DNA from: Candidatus Poribacteria bacterium
Lineage (GTDB): Bacteria; Poribacteria; WGA-4E; WGA-3G
Assembly (NCBI GenBank): GCA_009845505.1
Contig: VXZL01000473.1
Coordinates: 1 to 5,117, forward strand
Reading direction: 5' to 3'
DNA: 5,117 nt
Part shown: piece by piece, positions 1-5,117 of the stretch
Numbering within the stretch: position 1 is the first letter of the stretch
How the letters are laid out: every line of letters begins with the position of its first letter
Notes under the pieces: generated by a model
Told to the model about the DNA's origin: nothing
Database searches by the model: none
What the model saw: only the letters and a program-made list of their open reading frames with translations
Program-made: the position numbers and the translations under genes

Positions 1-289
1 ATAGAAACCCTTTTAAGATAAGAGGAATTTATTAATTAGAAGTATTAGTCTTAAGGCTTGTCCACTCAAAACTTATAACTCAAGATTTCTGAACTTATAG
101 ATAGATACGGCTTACGCGACATTTATAGTAGGTTTCGGAATTATTTACGTTGTGTTTACATTTCATTACCGAAATCGTCTGAAAGTCAGTATCTATCAGT
201 ATTTGCGCTTATAGCTCGAATGAATCTCACAAAACTACGAAACCCTTGCTATGACTGGATTCAGAGCTAGAATGTAAACACTACCTATA
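1..289. other. AT-rich non-coding region
   Basis: No gene is supported here on either strand; stops are frequent in every frame and nothing resembles the end of a protein entering from the left edge. Visible structure is limited to a 9-base inverted repeat, GATAGATAC at 100-108 matching GTATCTATC at 189-197, with a smaller pair nested inside it (TTTCGG 133-138, CCGAAA 169-174). The nonamer GAAACCCTT occurs directly repeated at 4-12 and 239-247. The region is clearly more AT-rich than the gene that follows and probably contains upstream control sequence, but no operator or riboswitch could be recognised. Confidence 0.6.
246..273 (+). promoter_or_regulatory. Marginal sigma70-like promoter candidate
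   Basis: TTGCTA at 246-251 (four of six matches to TTGACA) is followed after 16 bases by TAGAAT at 268-273 (five of six matches to TATAAT). It points toward the large surface-protein gene, but the start codon lies about 310 bases downstream, beyond the palindromic repeats, so the 5' leader would be long. In AT-rich DNA such matches arise by chance. The promoter preferences of this lineage are unknown to me. Treat it only as a candidate. Confidence 0.2.
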
Positions 290-380
290 CACTTCACATC
301 GGTGCGGTTAGAAACCGCACCTACCGGGGGGTGGCACTTCACATCGGTGCGGTTAGGAAACCGCACCTACCGGGGGGTGG
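290..380. repeat. Two tandem palindromic repeat units (REP-like)
   Basis: Two adjacent copies of the same unit lie at 290-334 (45 bases) and 335-380 (46 bases). They are identical except that the second has one extra G in the hairpin loop. Each begins CACTTCACATC, then carries GGTGCGGTT paired with AACCGCACC (9-bp stem; loop AGA at 310-312 in copy 1, AGGA at 355-358 in copy 2), and ends CTACCGGGGGGTGG. The shape is that of a REP-like or small non-autonomous palindromic element. I recall similar GGTGCGGTT units scattered through Poribacteria genomes; this is memory, not a search. Translations running through the units are not credible genes. They lie in the presumed leader of the downstream gene and could form hairpins in its mRNA. 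Confidence 0.8.
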
Positions 381-475
381 CTGAGGCTATAAAAGTCTTT
401 ACGGAATCTACTATAAAATGCGTAAGTGCTAATAAACTTACAACCGACAACAAACCGACACACAGCGAGGCACGC

Positions 476-502
476 GTGCGGGTTTCCCCACGAAGCCCGC
501 GC
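476..502. repeat. Hairpin-forming palindromic element
   Basis: GCGGG at 478-482 pairs with CCCGC at 496-500. The stem continues inward through 483-486 with 492-495 (one G-T wobble) and outward by two further pairs including a wobble, leaving loop CCCAC at 487-491. The 8-base palindrome CACGCGTG at 471-478 abuts it. It is a different sequence family from the GGTGCGGTT units at 290-380 but has the same general form, a GC-rich stem in an AT-richer intergenic stretch. No poly-T follows it, so it is unlikely to be an intrinsic terminator. Confidence 0.5.
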
Positions 503-520
503 TGAACACCCATAGTTCGT

Positions 521-547
521 AGGGCAAGCACCCAGTGCCTCCGCCCT
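521..547. repeat. Second hairpin-forming element upstream of the gene
   Basis: AGGGC at 521-525 can pair with GCCCT at 543-547, and inside it GCAC at 528-531 pairs with GTGC at 535-538 around loop CCA. Together with 476-502 it forms a GC-rich structured block of about 75 bases ending roughly 35 bases before the start codon. It may be part of the same repeat element as 476-502. Whether it influences expression is unknown. Confidence 0.4.
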
Positions 548-569
548 GCATACTTCATACAACCAAAAT

Positions 570-573
570 GAGG
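570..573 (+). promoter_or_regulatory. Weak ribosome binding site for the surface-protein gene
   Basis: GAGG at 570-573 lies 11 bases before ATG 585, a long but usable spacing. The Met codon at 597 (residue 5) has no better site in front of it, and starting at 585 keeps the positively charged n-region (K2, R7, K8) of the signal peptide, so 585 is preferred. Confidence 0.5.
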
Positions 574-584
574 TATATTTTTTC

Positions 585-1664
585 ATGAAAAACCTAATGA
601 CACGAAAAATCGTCTTCGGCATACTGATGACGCTTGTGCTGGCGTTCAGCGTGCAGGGTATCGCAGATGCAATACAGACGGATAATTTTGCCCTTGCTGC
701 TACAGGGCAGTCCGATCTTGATCGTCTGGGTATTGGAACTACGGTTACTTTAACAATTACACAAACTACTAATATTGATACTGTTGCGGAATCCGTTAAT
801 ATTAGTATTAGCGGCGGCAGCGCGACCATCTCGCTTGATGGCGCGGCGGGAAGAACTTCCCATACTTTTACAGAAGATGCTGTTAACGGAACTTTGACAA
901 TTGGCACCTTAACCTTTAGGGCTCAAAGTGCCGGTAAAGTTAACATAAGACTCAGGGATTCGACTTCAAGCATACCTTCTGGAAGCCAGCGAGCATCAGA
1001 ACAAGTCTTGACGTTTTACGTAGTGCAGAGTATAGTTCCTCAGACAGCATCTATCCGTCTTGCTGGCATAAGCAACGGGATCAAGTCTGGATATGTTGGT
1101 TTCGGGACCCAACTACTTTACAATGGGGACGGCAGCCACTATCCGGTTACGTATACGTGGACTGGTGGTGGGAACGCCTATATACAAGAGGGGAACCGCA
1201 CGACTACACCTGCGGCTAGTCCTCTCAATACATCAAGTGCCGCCAAAGTGTATCTTAGCGAGAGGGATTCAAGTACCACGGTGACTGCACAAGTTACAGG
1301 TGGAGCTTCATTCGTAGGTGCCTATGTCTATGGTAGACCTACACTGCAAACGCCGACAACCACTCTTACTAGTGATAGTCCTGGTGTTCCTGGTAACCGG
1401 CCTGCAAACGCCTTTACAGCCATAGTGAATGATGGTGTCGCCACTCCGGCTGCAGTTACCGGAGTGCCAGTCAAATTTGAAGTCAAAGATAAATCCACAA
1501 GTAGCGGCGGCTGGCTTATTCCGGGTACGGGTAACACTATAGTTGACTCCAGTAACAGGATAATAGAGCCCCCCCGACATCTGCTAAAACATTATATGTA
1601 CGGACCGTGGCAGCTGGGGCTCAGATTGGCTATGAAGTTGGAACTGCTGGTAGAGAACAGGTGA
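585..1664 (+). CDS. N-terminal part of a secreted Ig-like repeat surface protein (frame 1 of a frameshifted gene)
   Basis: This 359-residue frame carries the export signal and first modules of a large surface protein. Residues 1-29 form a classical signal peptide: basic start (K2, R7, K8), hydrophobic core around I9-V23 and an A27-D28-A29 cleavage motif. Residues 30 to about 147 and about 150-255 are Ser/Thr/Gly-rich, beta-type modules that I cannot assign to a named family. From about 257 an Ig-like module begins (GVPVKFEVKD; GGWLIPGTGNTIVDSSN), a pattern typical of repeated extracellular domains. That module is cut off. After E328 the frame enters seven C's, and the last 31 residues (PPRHLL...VENR) are out-of-frame sequence ending at 1664. 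The missing half of the domain continues in the overlapping frame. Coding here includes AT-rich stretches (19 G+C of 60 at 721-780). No cytoplasmic or enzymatic motif is seen. Alone it would be a truncated secreted fragment. Confidence 0.8.
   Translation: MKNLMTRKIVFGILMTLVLAFSVQGIADAIQTDNFALAATGQSDLDRLGIGTTVTLTITQTTNIDTVAESVNISISGGSATISLDGAAGRTSHTFTEDAVNGTLTIGTLTFRAQSAGKVNIRLRDSTSSIPSGSQRASEQVLTFYVVQSIVPQTASIRLAGISNGIKSGYVGFGTQLLYNGDGSHYPVTYTWTGGGNAYIQEGNRTTTPAASPLNTSSAAKVYLSERDSSTTVTAQVTGGASFVGAYVYGRPTLQTPTTTLTSDSPGVPGNRPANAFTAIVNDGVATPAAVTGVPVKFEVKDKSTSSGGWLIPGTGNTIVDSSNRIIEPPRHLLKHYMYGPWQLGLRLAMKLELLVENR
1569..1575 (+). other. C7 homopolymer at the frameshift junction
   Basis: Frame 1 reads GAG CCC CCC CGA and soon leaves the domain sequence. 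The other frame reads through the same point as CCG ACA TCT GCT AAA ACA (PTSAKTLYVRTVAAG), which continues the Ig-like module. One added C (C8), or two removed (C5), makes a single open frame from 585 to 4777: 1397 residues with C8. A -1 ribosomal slip by the P-site Pro tRNA on CCC (1572-1574 to 1571-1573) would have the same effect. No strong stem-loop was recognised just downstream to support programmed slippage. Homopolymer miscounting in sequencing is the simplest explanation; a true mutation or a phase-variable tract are alternatives. Confidence 0.75.
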
Positions 1665-4600
1665 TTATCGTTAGTGCAGTGGGCCAAACGAAAGAAGTTA
1701 CAGCATACAGTACCGCTTTACCAGACAGGAAAATCACTATAGACACAAATGCGAGACGGTCCGGATCCTCCACCAAGTATGATTTGAAGCTTCTCATAGA
1801 AGACGATGATACCCCAGTATCTGGTGTTGCGGTCACATTCGATACGCTCAAAGGGACATTGACGAATACGCCTGATACGGGGACTTCTAATACGGTTACG
1901 AATGGTTCGCTGACCGAAAATACTAATTTAGATGGCATCGCACACGTTATTTACGACTCACTGAACTATGCCGCTCCTTTGGAAGTTCTTACGTTTGCCC
2001 ATAAAAGTGCACTCACAGTTCCGACTGATGAGGCGGACATGATTAGGCTAACCATTAACGTCAGCGGTGGCAGCGTAACGCCGCGGCAGCCGGAGCAGCC
2101 GCAACAGCGCACCGCTGCGCTCTCCTTCAACTTAGGAACTACGATTACGGGTAACGAGGATGATAGCATCGCCCTAACTGCGACAGCAAGAGATGAAAAT
2201 GGAGACGTGCGTTTTGGGGTACCTGTCACATTTACGCTCAGCAGCGCTAACGTAGGAACACTCTCGCAGACGACTCCCGTCCTTACCAGTAGCAGCGGTC
2301 AAGCAACGGTAACCCTCACACTCGGGGATGAAGATGGTACAATCACCGCAACGGCGACGGGTTATACTACAGCACAAGCGACGATCACGATTGAACCCAC
2401 ACCGACTGACTTAGCGGCGGTTTCAGGAAGTGGGCAGAGCGGTACTCCCGGAACAACCCTCTCTTCACCCTTTGTTGTCCGCTTTGAAGATGACGAGGGC
2501 GATCCGATTCCGGGGGCGGTGATTACCTTTACCGTCGAAACCGGGGGCGGATCGGTCTCCAGTTCAACGGCTACCACCGATGCAGACGGTGAGGCGGAGA
2601 CAATCCTCACACTCGGCAGCGTCGGGATGCGGAATACCGTCCGCGCAAGTGTTAATGCTACGGACTACCCGGGGGTCGGTTCCGCTGTCTTCACCGCGGA
2701 CGCCTCACTCGGTCCCGAGGCAATCGTTATCGCCGGGGGGGACGATCAGACCGGACTGGCCAATAGACGACTTGATGAAGATTTGAGCGTACAAGTCGTT
2801 GACAGAGAAGACAACGGGATCGGTGGAGTGCTTGTCCGCTTCCGCATTACCGAAGGCAGAGGTCGCCTCTCTCGGAATAGCGCACGGACCGACCCAGACG
2901 GGTATGCAGAGGTCGGTTTCACACCGACTGCCGACGGAGAAATCGTGGTTGAAGCGTACGCAACAGGACTCAGTTCGGCATTCTTCACCGTTTTCACCGG
3001 GGAACCGCCTTCCGATATCGTGAAGGTCTCCGGCGACAATCAGAGCGGTCTACCGGGCACCCGGCTTGCGAATCCCTTTGTCGTTGAAGTCGTCAACGAA
3101 AACGACGAACCGGTTTCAGGGGTCACCGTGAACTTTGCAGTCACAGCGGGTGGCGGTAGCGTTTCACCCGAAACCGCGACGACGAACGCAAGCGGACGCG
3201 CACAGACTCGACTGACACTCGGCGATGAACCGGGGAATAACAGAGTCGCTGCACGCGTTACAGGACTCACGGCTGTGAACTTCAATGCGACATCGGGGAT
3301 GCAGGTGCTTGTCGGTGCCTCACAGCGTGTGCCGATGTACTGGATTAGCAGAACAGAGGGAACCCTCTACCGACTCGTTGATGCCGACATTGAGGCACTT
3401 GCACCGAGCGTCACAGGCGTTACAGGTATCACTATCGATACGGCGAACAACCTCCTCTATTTCGCTGTGCAGACAGGACCCAATAGAGGTGAAATCCGAA
3501 GTGCGAATCTCAACGGCAGAAACATCCGAACCGTCAAAACATTGACAGCCGTGCCGATGGGTATTACGGTTGACAGTGCGGGTGGTGTCGTCTACTGGAC
3601 GAACTCCCGTGGCAGAATCCAGAGCATTCCTGCAGACGGGAGTGCCAATCTCACGAACATCCTCCAGAACCTGCCGAATCCGGGCCCGATTGTGGTATCC
3701 AACGGTCATCTCTATTGGGGAGAAGCCGCCGGTAGAATCCGGCGCATTGACCTGGCAGCGACACGGCAGACGGTACAGAACGTCGCCACAGGTCTCAGTG
3801 AACCGTTGAGCCTTTCGGTTGCGAAAAATAAACTGTACTGGGTCGAGCGCGGTGATGCCGGGAGTGGGAGTCTGAATCGCTCGAACCTTGACGGCTCGAA
3901 CGCACAAACGCTGAAGACCTTCGCATCGGGTGTCCCGACCTCAATTGCGGTGGATGGTTCAGACAACAAGATTTACTGGACGAAGGGGACCGGCAAAATC
4001 CAACGCTCGAACCTCGCCGGTAGATTGGTCAAAGACATCGCCTCAGGTGTGACGAACCCGATAGGTATCATACTCAACGTTGTGGCACCTCCGACGATCG
4101 CCCGGCCGCCCACACAACCGAGGGAACCTGGAGAGACTCCGACCTACTCGCAGTATGATGTCAACGAAGACGGTGCAATCAATAACGCTGACACGCGAGC
4201 CGTTGCCGCAGCAATTGGACAGAGCGGAGGTGGTATCACCGACCCGCGCACAGACGTTGATGGGAGCGGCACTGTGGATGCGACCGACATTATCCTCGTC
4301 TTGGCGAACCTCGACGACGATATTGCTGCCCCGACGCTTGATATTGATGTCAAGGCACTGGACCTTGACTTCGATCGTGTGCAGGAGCAGGTCGAGATGT
4401 TGCTTGCTTCGGGTGACAGGTCGATTGCGGCGCAGCGTGCGTTGTTATATCTCCAACACCTGTTAGCATCGGCACGTCCGGATGAGACGGTGTTGTTAGC
4501 GAACTATCCGAATCCGTTTAACCCGGAGACATGGATACCGTATCACCTGTCAGAAAGCACGGATGTGCGTGTGAACATCTACGATTCGCGGGGTATCTTG

Positions 4601-4777
4601 GTGCGTGCGTTGCCCCTCGGTCATCAGACGGCGGGTTACTACACGTCTCGGAGCCGTGCGGCGTATTGGGATGGTCGGAACGCATTCGGTGAACGTGTTG
4701 CGAGTGGTATCTATTTCTACCAGTTGCAGACGGACGCAGAAGTTTCGCCGCTGCGGAAGATGGTTATTTTGAAATAG
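1607..4777 (+). CDS. Main part of a multi-domain surface protein: Ig-like repeats, YWTD propeller, dockerin, sorting domain
   Basis: A 1056-residue frame if begun at GTG 1607; the open frame extends further upstream to the C7 tract. The GTG has no convincing ribosome binding site and is followed by no signal peptide, so it is probably not a real start: this is the C-terminal three quarters of the gene that begins at 585. Order of modules (residues counted from 1607): end of the broken Ig-like module (1-38), an Ig-like module (about 40-150), a Pro/Gln-rich linker (158-168), four Big_1-like Ig modules (169-564), a six-bladed propeller (574-824), dockerin-like calcium loops (849-906), a helical segment (about 910-955) and a C-terminal FlgD-like sorting domain (963-1056). 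There are no catalytic residues. The expected role is an extracellular stalk and binding protein, perhaps an adhesin; the ligand is unknown. It ends at TAG 4775-4777, about 85 bases before a terminator. Confidence 0.85.
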   Translation: MAAGAQIGYEVGTAGREQVIIVSAVGQTKEVTAYSTALPDRKITIDTNARRSGSSTKYDLKLLIEDDDTPVSGVAVTFDTLKGTLTNTPDTGTSNTVTNGSLTENTNLDGIAHVIYDSLNYAAPLEVLTFAHKSALTVPTDEADMIRLTINVSGGSVTPRQPEQPQQRTAALSFNLGTTITGNEDDSIALTATARDENGDVRFGVPVTFTLSSANVGTLSQTTPVLTSSSGQATVTLTLGDEDGTITATATGYTTAQATITIEPTPTDLAAVSGSGQSGTPGTTLSSPFVVRFEDDEGDPIPGAVITFTVETGGGSVSSSTATTDADGEAETILTLGSVGMRNTVRASVNATDYPGVGSAVFTADASLGPEAIVIAGGDDQTGLANRRLDEDLSVQVVDREDNGIGGVLVRFRITEGRGRLSRNSARTDPDGYAEVGFTPTADGEIVVEAYATGLSSAFFTVFTGEPPSDIVKVSGDNQSGLPGTRLANPFVVEVVNENDEPVSGVTVNFAVTAGGGSVSPETATTNASGRAQTRLTLGDEPGNNRVAARVTGLTAVNFNATSGMQVLVGASQRVPMYWISRTEGTLYRLVDADIEALAPSVTGVTGITIDTANNLLYFAVQTGPNRGEIRSANLNGRNIRTVKTLTAVPMGITVDSAGGVVYWTNSRGRIQSIPADGSANLTNILQNLPNPGPIVVSNGHLYWGEAAGRIRRIDLAATRQTVQNVATGLSEPLSLSVAKNKLYWVERGDAGSGSLNRSNLDGSNAQTLKTFASGVPTSIAVDGSDNKIYWTKGTGKIQRSNLAGRLVKDIASGVTNPIGIILNVVAPPTIARPPTQPREPGETPTYSQYDVNEDGAINNADTRAVAAAIGQSGGGITDPRTDVDGSGTVDATDIILVLANLDDDIAAPTLDIDVKALDLDFDRVQEQVEMLLASGDRSIAAQRALLYLQHLLASARPDETVLLANYPNPFNPETWIPYHLSESTDVRVNIYDSRGILVRALPLGHQTAGYYTSRSRAAYWDGRNAFGERVASGIYFYQLQTDAEVSPLRKMVILK
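2111..3298 (+). other. Four tandem Big_1-like Ig domains within the surface protein
   Basis: Four modules of about 94-98 residues follow one another at 2111-2392, 2411-2704, 2717-2998 and 3014-3298. The last three open with a shared pattern: VSGSGQSGTPGTTL, IAGGDDQTGLANRRL and VSGDNQSGLPGTRL. A strand of the form FVVRFEDDEGDPIPGAVITFTV and a closing G-A/E-A-x-T-x-L-T-L-G segment recur. The first lacks the opening motif but keeps DENGDVRFGVPVTFTL and GQATVTLTLGDEDG. These are features of bacterial Ig-like group 1 domains, which build rigid stalks in invasin/intimin-type proteins and in many secreted proteins of uncultured bacteria. The third module has lost the PGT turn (replaced by ANR) and is the most divergent in its opening. 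Confidence 0.75.
3326..4078 (+). other. Six-bladed YWTD-like beta-propeller within the surface protein
   Basis: Six aromatic blade motifs occur at regular spacing of 40-46 residues: MYWIS (Y578), LLYFAV (Y618), VVYWTN (Y663), LYWGE (Y703), LYWVE (Y744) and IYWTK (Y790), numbered from 1607. Each is followed by a G-x-I/L-x-R/S-x-x-L/A-D/N-G-type strand such as GRIQSIPADG or GKIQRSNLAG, and most are preceded by GITID/GITVD/SIAVD. Six repeats of this form match the LDL-receptor class B (YWTD) propeller, which closes with six blades. In animals such propellers bind ligands in receptors; in bacteria they occur in secreted proteins of mostly unknown partner. Here it sits after the Ig stalk, where it could act as the binding head. 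Confidence 0.75.
4151..4324 (+). other. Dockerin-like calcium-binding module
   Basis: Two EF-hand-type loops fit the dockerin spacing. The first is D851-V-N853-E-D855-G-A-I-N-N-A-D862 and the second D883-V-D885-G-S887-G-T-V-D-A-T-D894 (numbered from 1607), with calcium ligands at loop positions 1, 3, 5 and 12, Gly at 6 and a hydrophobic residue at 8. Each is followed by a short helix (TRAVAAAIG, DIILVLANL). Dockerins classically bind cohesins in cellulosomes, but many non-cellulosomal bacteria carry them in surface proteins. No cohesin is visible in this window, so the partner is unknown and a purely structural calcium role is possible. Confidence 0.8.
4493..4774 (+). other. C-terminal FlgD-like / type IX-style sorting domain
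   Basis: The last 94 residues contain LLANYPNPFNPETWIPYHL, VNIYDSRGILVRAL, GHQTAGYY, AYWDGRNAFGERVASGIYFYQL and end KMVILK. This layout is shared by FlgD Ig-like domains and by C-terminal sorting domains that direct proteins to the type IX (Por) secretion system in Bacteroidetes and relatives. The YPNPFNPETWIPY form with SRSRAAYWDGRN is one I associate with Poribacteria proteins. Whether the host has type IX secretion cannot be judged here. It implies export across the outer membrane and possible surface attachment, agreeing with the signal peptide at 585. Confidence 0.8.
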
Positions 4778-4783
4778 CTGTTA

Positions 4784-4852
4784 GCGGTCAGCGGTCAGAA
4801 ATCAACGGTATGAATGCCGTGTGGCATTCCCCGGCTACGCTTTCAGCGGTCA
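4784..4852. repeat. GCGGTCA repeats and a short hairpin after the gene
   Basis: The heptamer GCGGTCA occurs twice in tandem at 4784-4797, again at 4846-4852, and a further copy lies at 4996-5002. Between the second and third copies is a perfect 7-bp inverted repeat, GAATGCC at 4812-4818 with GGCATTC at 4823-4829 and loop GTGT. No T-tract follows that hairpin. The layout, short heptamers bracketing a palindrome, resembles intergenic repeat debris common in repeat-rich genomes; function is unknown. Confidence 0.6.
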
Positions 4853-4861
4853 GTACTGAGA

Positions 4862-4904
4862 AAAGGCGGCACGTAATATAGGTCATGCCGCCTTTCTTCT
4901 CTTT
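4862..4904 (+). terminator. Rho-independent terminator of the surface-protein gene
   Basis: A perfect 10-bp stem, AAAGGCGGCA at 4862-4871 with TGCCGCCTTT at 4886-4895, encloses a 14-base loop and runs into a T-rich tail (TTTCTTCTCTTT, 4893-4904). It lies 85 bases beyond the TAG stop. The A-rich 5' flank (GAGAAAA) gives a T-rich tail on the opposite strand too, so it could work in both directions. Confidence 0.75.
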
Positions 4905-5117
4905 GGATATTTTCAGCTCGTCCTGGGATGACGCTATAAACTCATCCTGTCTTTTTAGGATGACATTAACCTCCTAAATTCAAACTAAAATACTGGCGGT
5001 CAGGGGGCCATGCGCGTGATGCGCGTAACTGACCAAATGTAGCGATGGGAGATGTCGACTATTTGAAGTGCCAACGCTAATTAGGGCCAAAATTTCGTAA
5101 AGTTAAGACAAGTTTTT
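4905..5117. other. Non-coding downstream region with small inverted repeats
   Basis: No coding frame is supported to the right edge. GGATGA (4926-4931), TCATCC (4942-4947) and AGGATGA (4957-4963) form two mutually exclusive hairpins sharing the middle arm; the second has stem TCATCCT/AGGATGA with loop GTCTTTTT. Further on, GGTCAG (4998-5003) and CTGACC (5029-5034) enclose a direct repeat of ATGCGCGT (5010-5017 and 5019-5026). The last 60 bases are AT-rich and could precede a gene outside the window, but no promoter was convincing. Confidence 0.5.

Noticed and set aside
290..380. CRISPR-like array
   Set aside because: Only two units, directly adjacent without unique spacers, so this is a tandem palindromic duplication.
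302..505. 67-residue open frame on the plus strand
   Set aside because: It translates straight through the tandem palindromic units and the 476-502 hairpin, has no ribosome binding site and is low in plausibility as a protein.
568..588. Six-codon leader frame (MRYIFS) whose TGA overlaps the ATG at 585
   Set aside because: It has no ribosome binding site of its own, and the AGG inside it serves better as the site for ATG 585; the ATGA overlap is probably chance.
353..907. 184-residue open frame on the minus strand, with a 63-residue one at 367-558
   Set aside because: They run through the palindromic repeat block and antisense to the signal peptide and first module of the surface protein; the composition is not protein-like and no family is recognisable.
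1569..1577. Programmed -1 ribosomal frameshift at the C tract
   Set aside because: The heptamer in phase is G CCC CCC rather than a classic X XXY YYZ site, and no strong downstream stem-loop or pseudoknot was recognised; a homopolymer length change is simpler, though slippage is not excluded.
1607..1609. GTG as an independent start for the second frame
   Set aside because: No convincing ribosome binding site and no signal peptide follow it, and domain sequence continues upstream in the same frame to the C7 tract, so it is the continuation of the first gene.
3320..3907. 195-residue open frame on the minus strand
   Set aside because: It is antisense to the propeller, whose sense frame has six regular blade motifs; the antisense frame is a by-product of GC-rich codon use.

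Overview
The window is dominated by one large secreted, multi-domain surface protein on the + strand, whose reading frame breaks at a run of seven C's. The C-terminal block (NYPNPFNPETWIPY ... AYWDG ... VASGIYFYQL), a dockerin-like calcium module, Ig-like repeats and many GGTGCGGTT-type palindromes outside the gene together look like Candidatus Poribacteria or a related sponge-associated or marine lineage. That assignment rests on recalled family style, not on a search. There are no rRNA, tRNA, CRISPR or transposase genes.

Layout. Positions 1-289 are AT-rich and non-coding, with weak inverted repeats and one marginal promoter candidate. Positions 290-380 hold two tandem near-identical 45/46-base palindromic units, followed by two more hairpin-forming elements at 476-502 and 521-547. 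The gene begins at 585 with a clear signal peptide. Its first frame ends at 1664 and the second frame runs to 4777. The two frames join cleanly at the C7 tract (1569-1575): one extra C would give a single product of about 1397 residues. Positions 4778-5117 are non-coding, with GCGGTCA repeats, short hairpins and a good intrinsic terminator at 4862-4904.

Domain order of the rejoined protein: signal peptide; two poorly defined beta-rich modules; an Ig-like module that contains the frameshift; one further Ig-like module; a Pro/Gln-rich linker; four Big_1-like Ig modules; a six-bladed YWTD-type beta-propeller; a dockerin-like pair of calcium loops; a short helical segment; and a FlgD-like / type IX-style C-terminal sorting domain. 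This is the plan of an exported, surface-anchored or secreted stalk protein presenting a propeller that could bind a partner.

Base composition is uneven. The part before the Pro/Gln linker contains notably AT-rich stretches, while the modules after it are GC-richer, which suggests a mosaic gene. The frameshift may be a sequencing or assembly error in a homopolymer, a real inactivating mutation, or a switchable tract; the sequence alone cannot decide. I see no multi-gene system here. The points most worth checking are the homopolymer junction, the architecture, and the palindromic elements flanking the gene.
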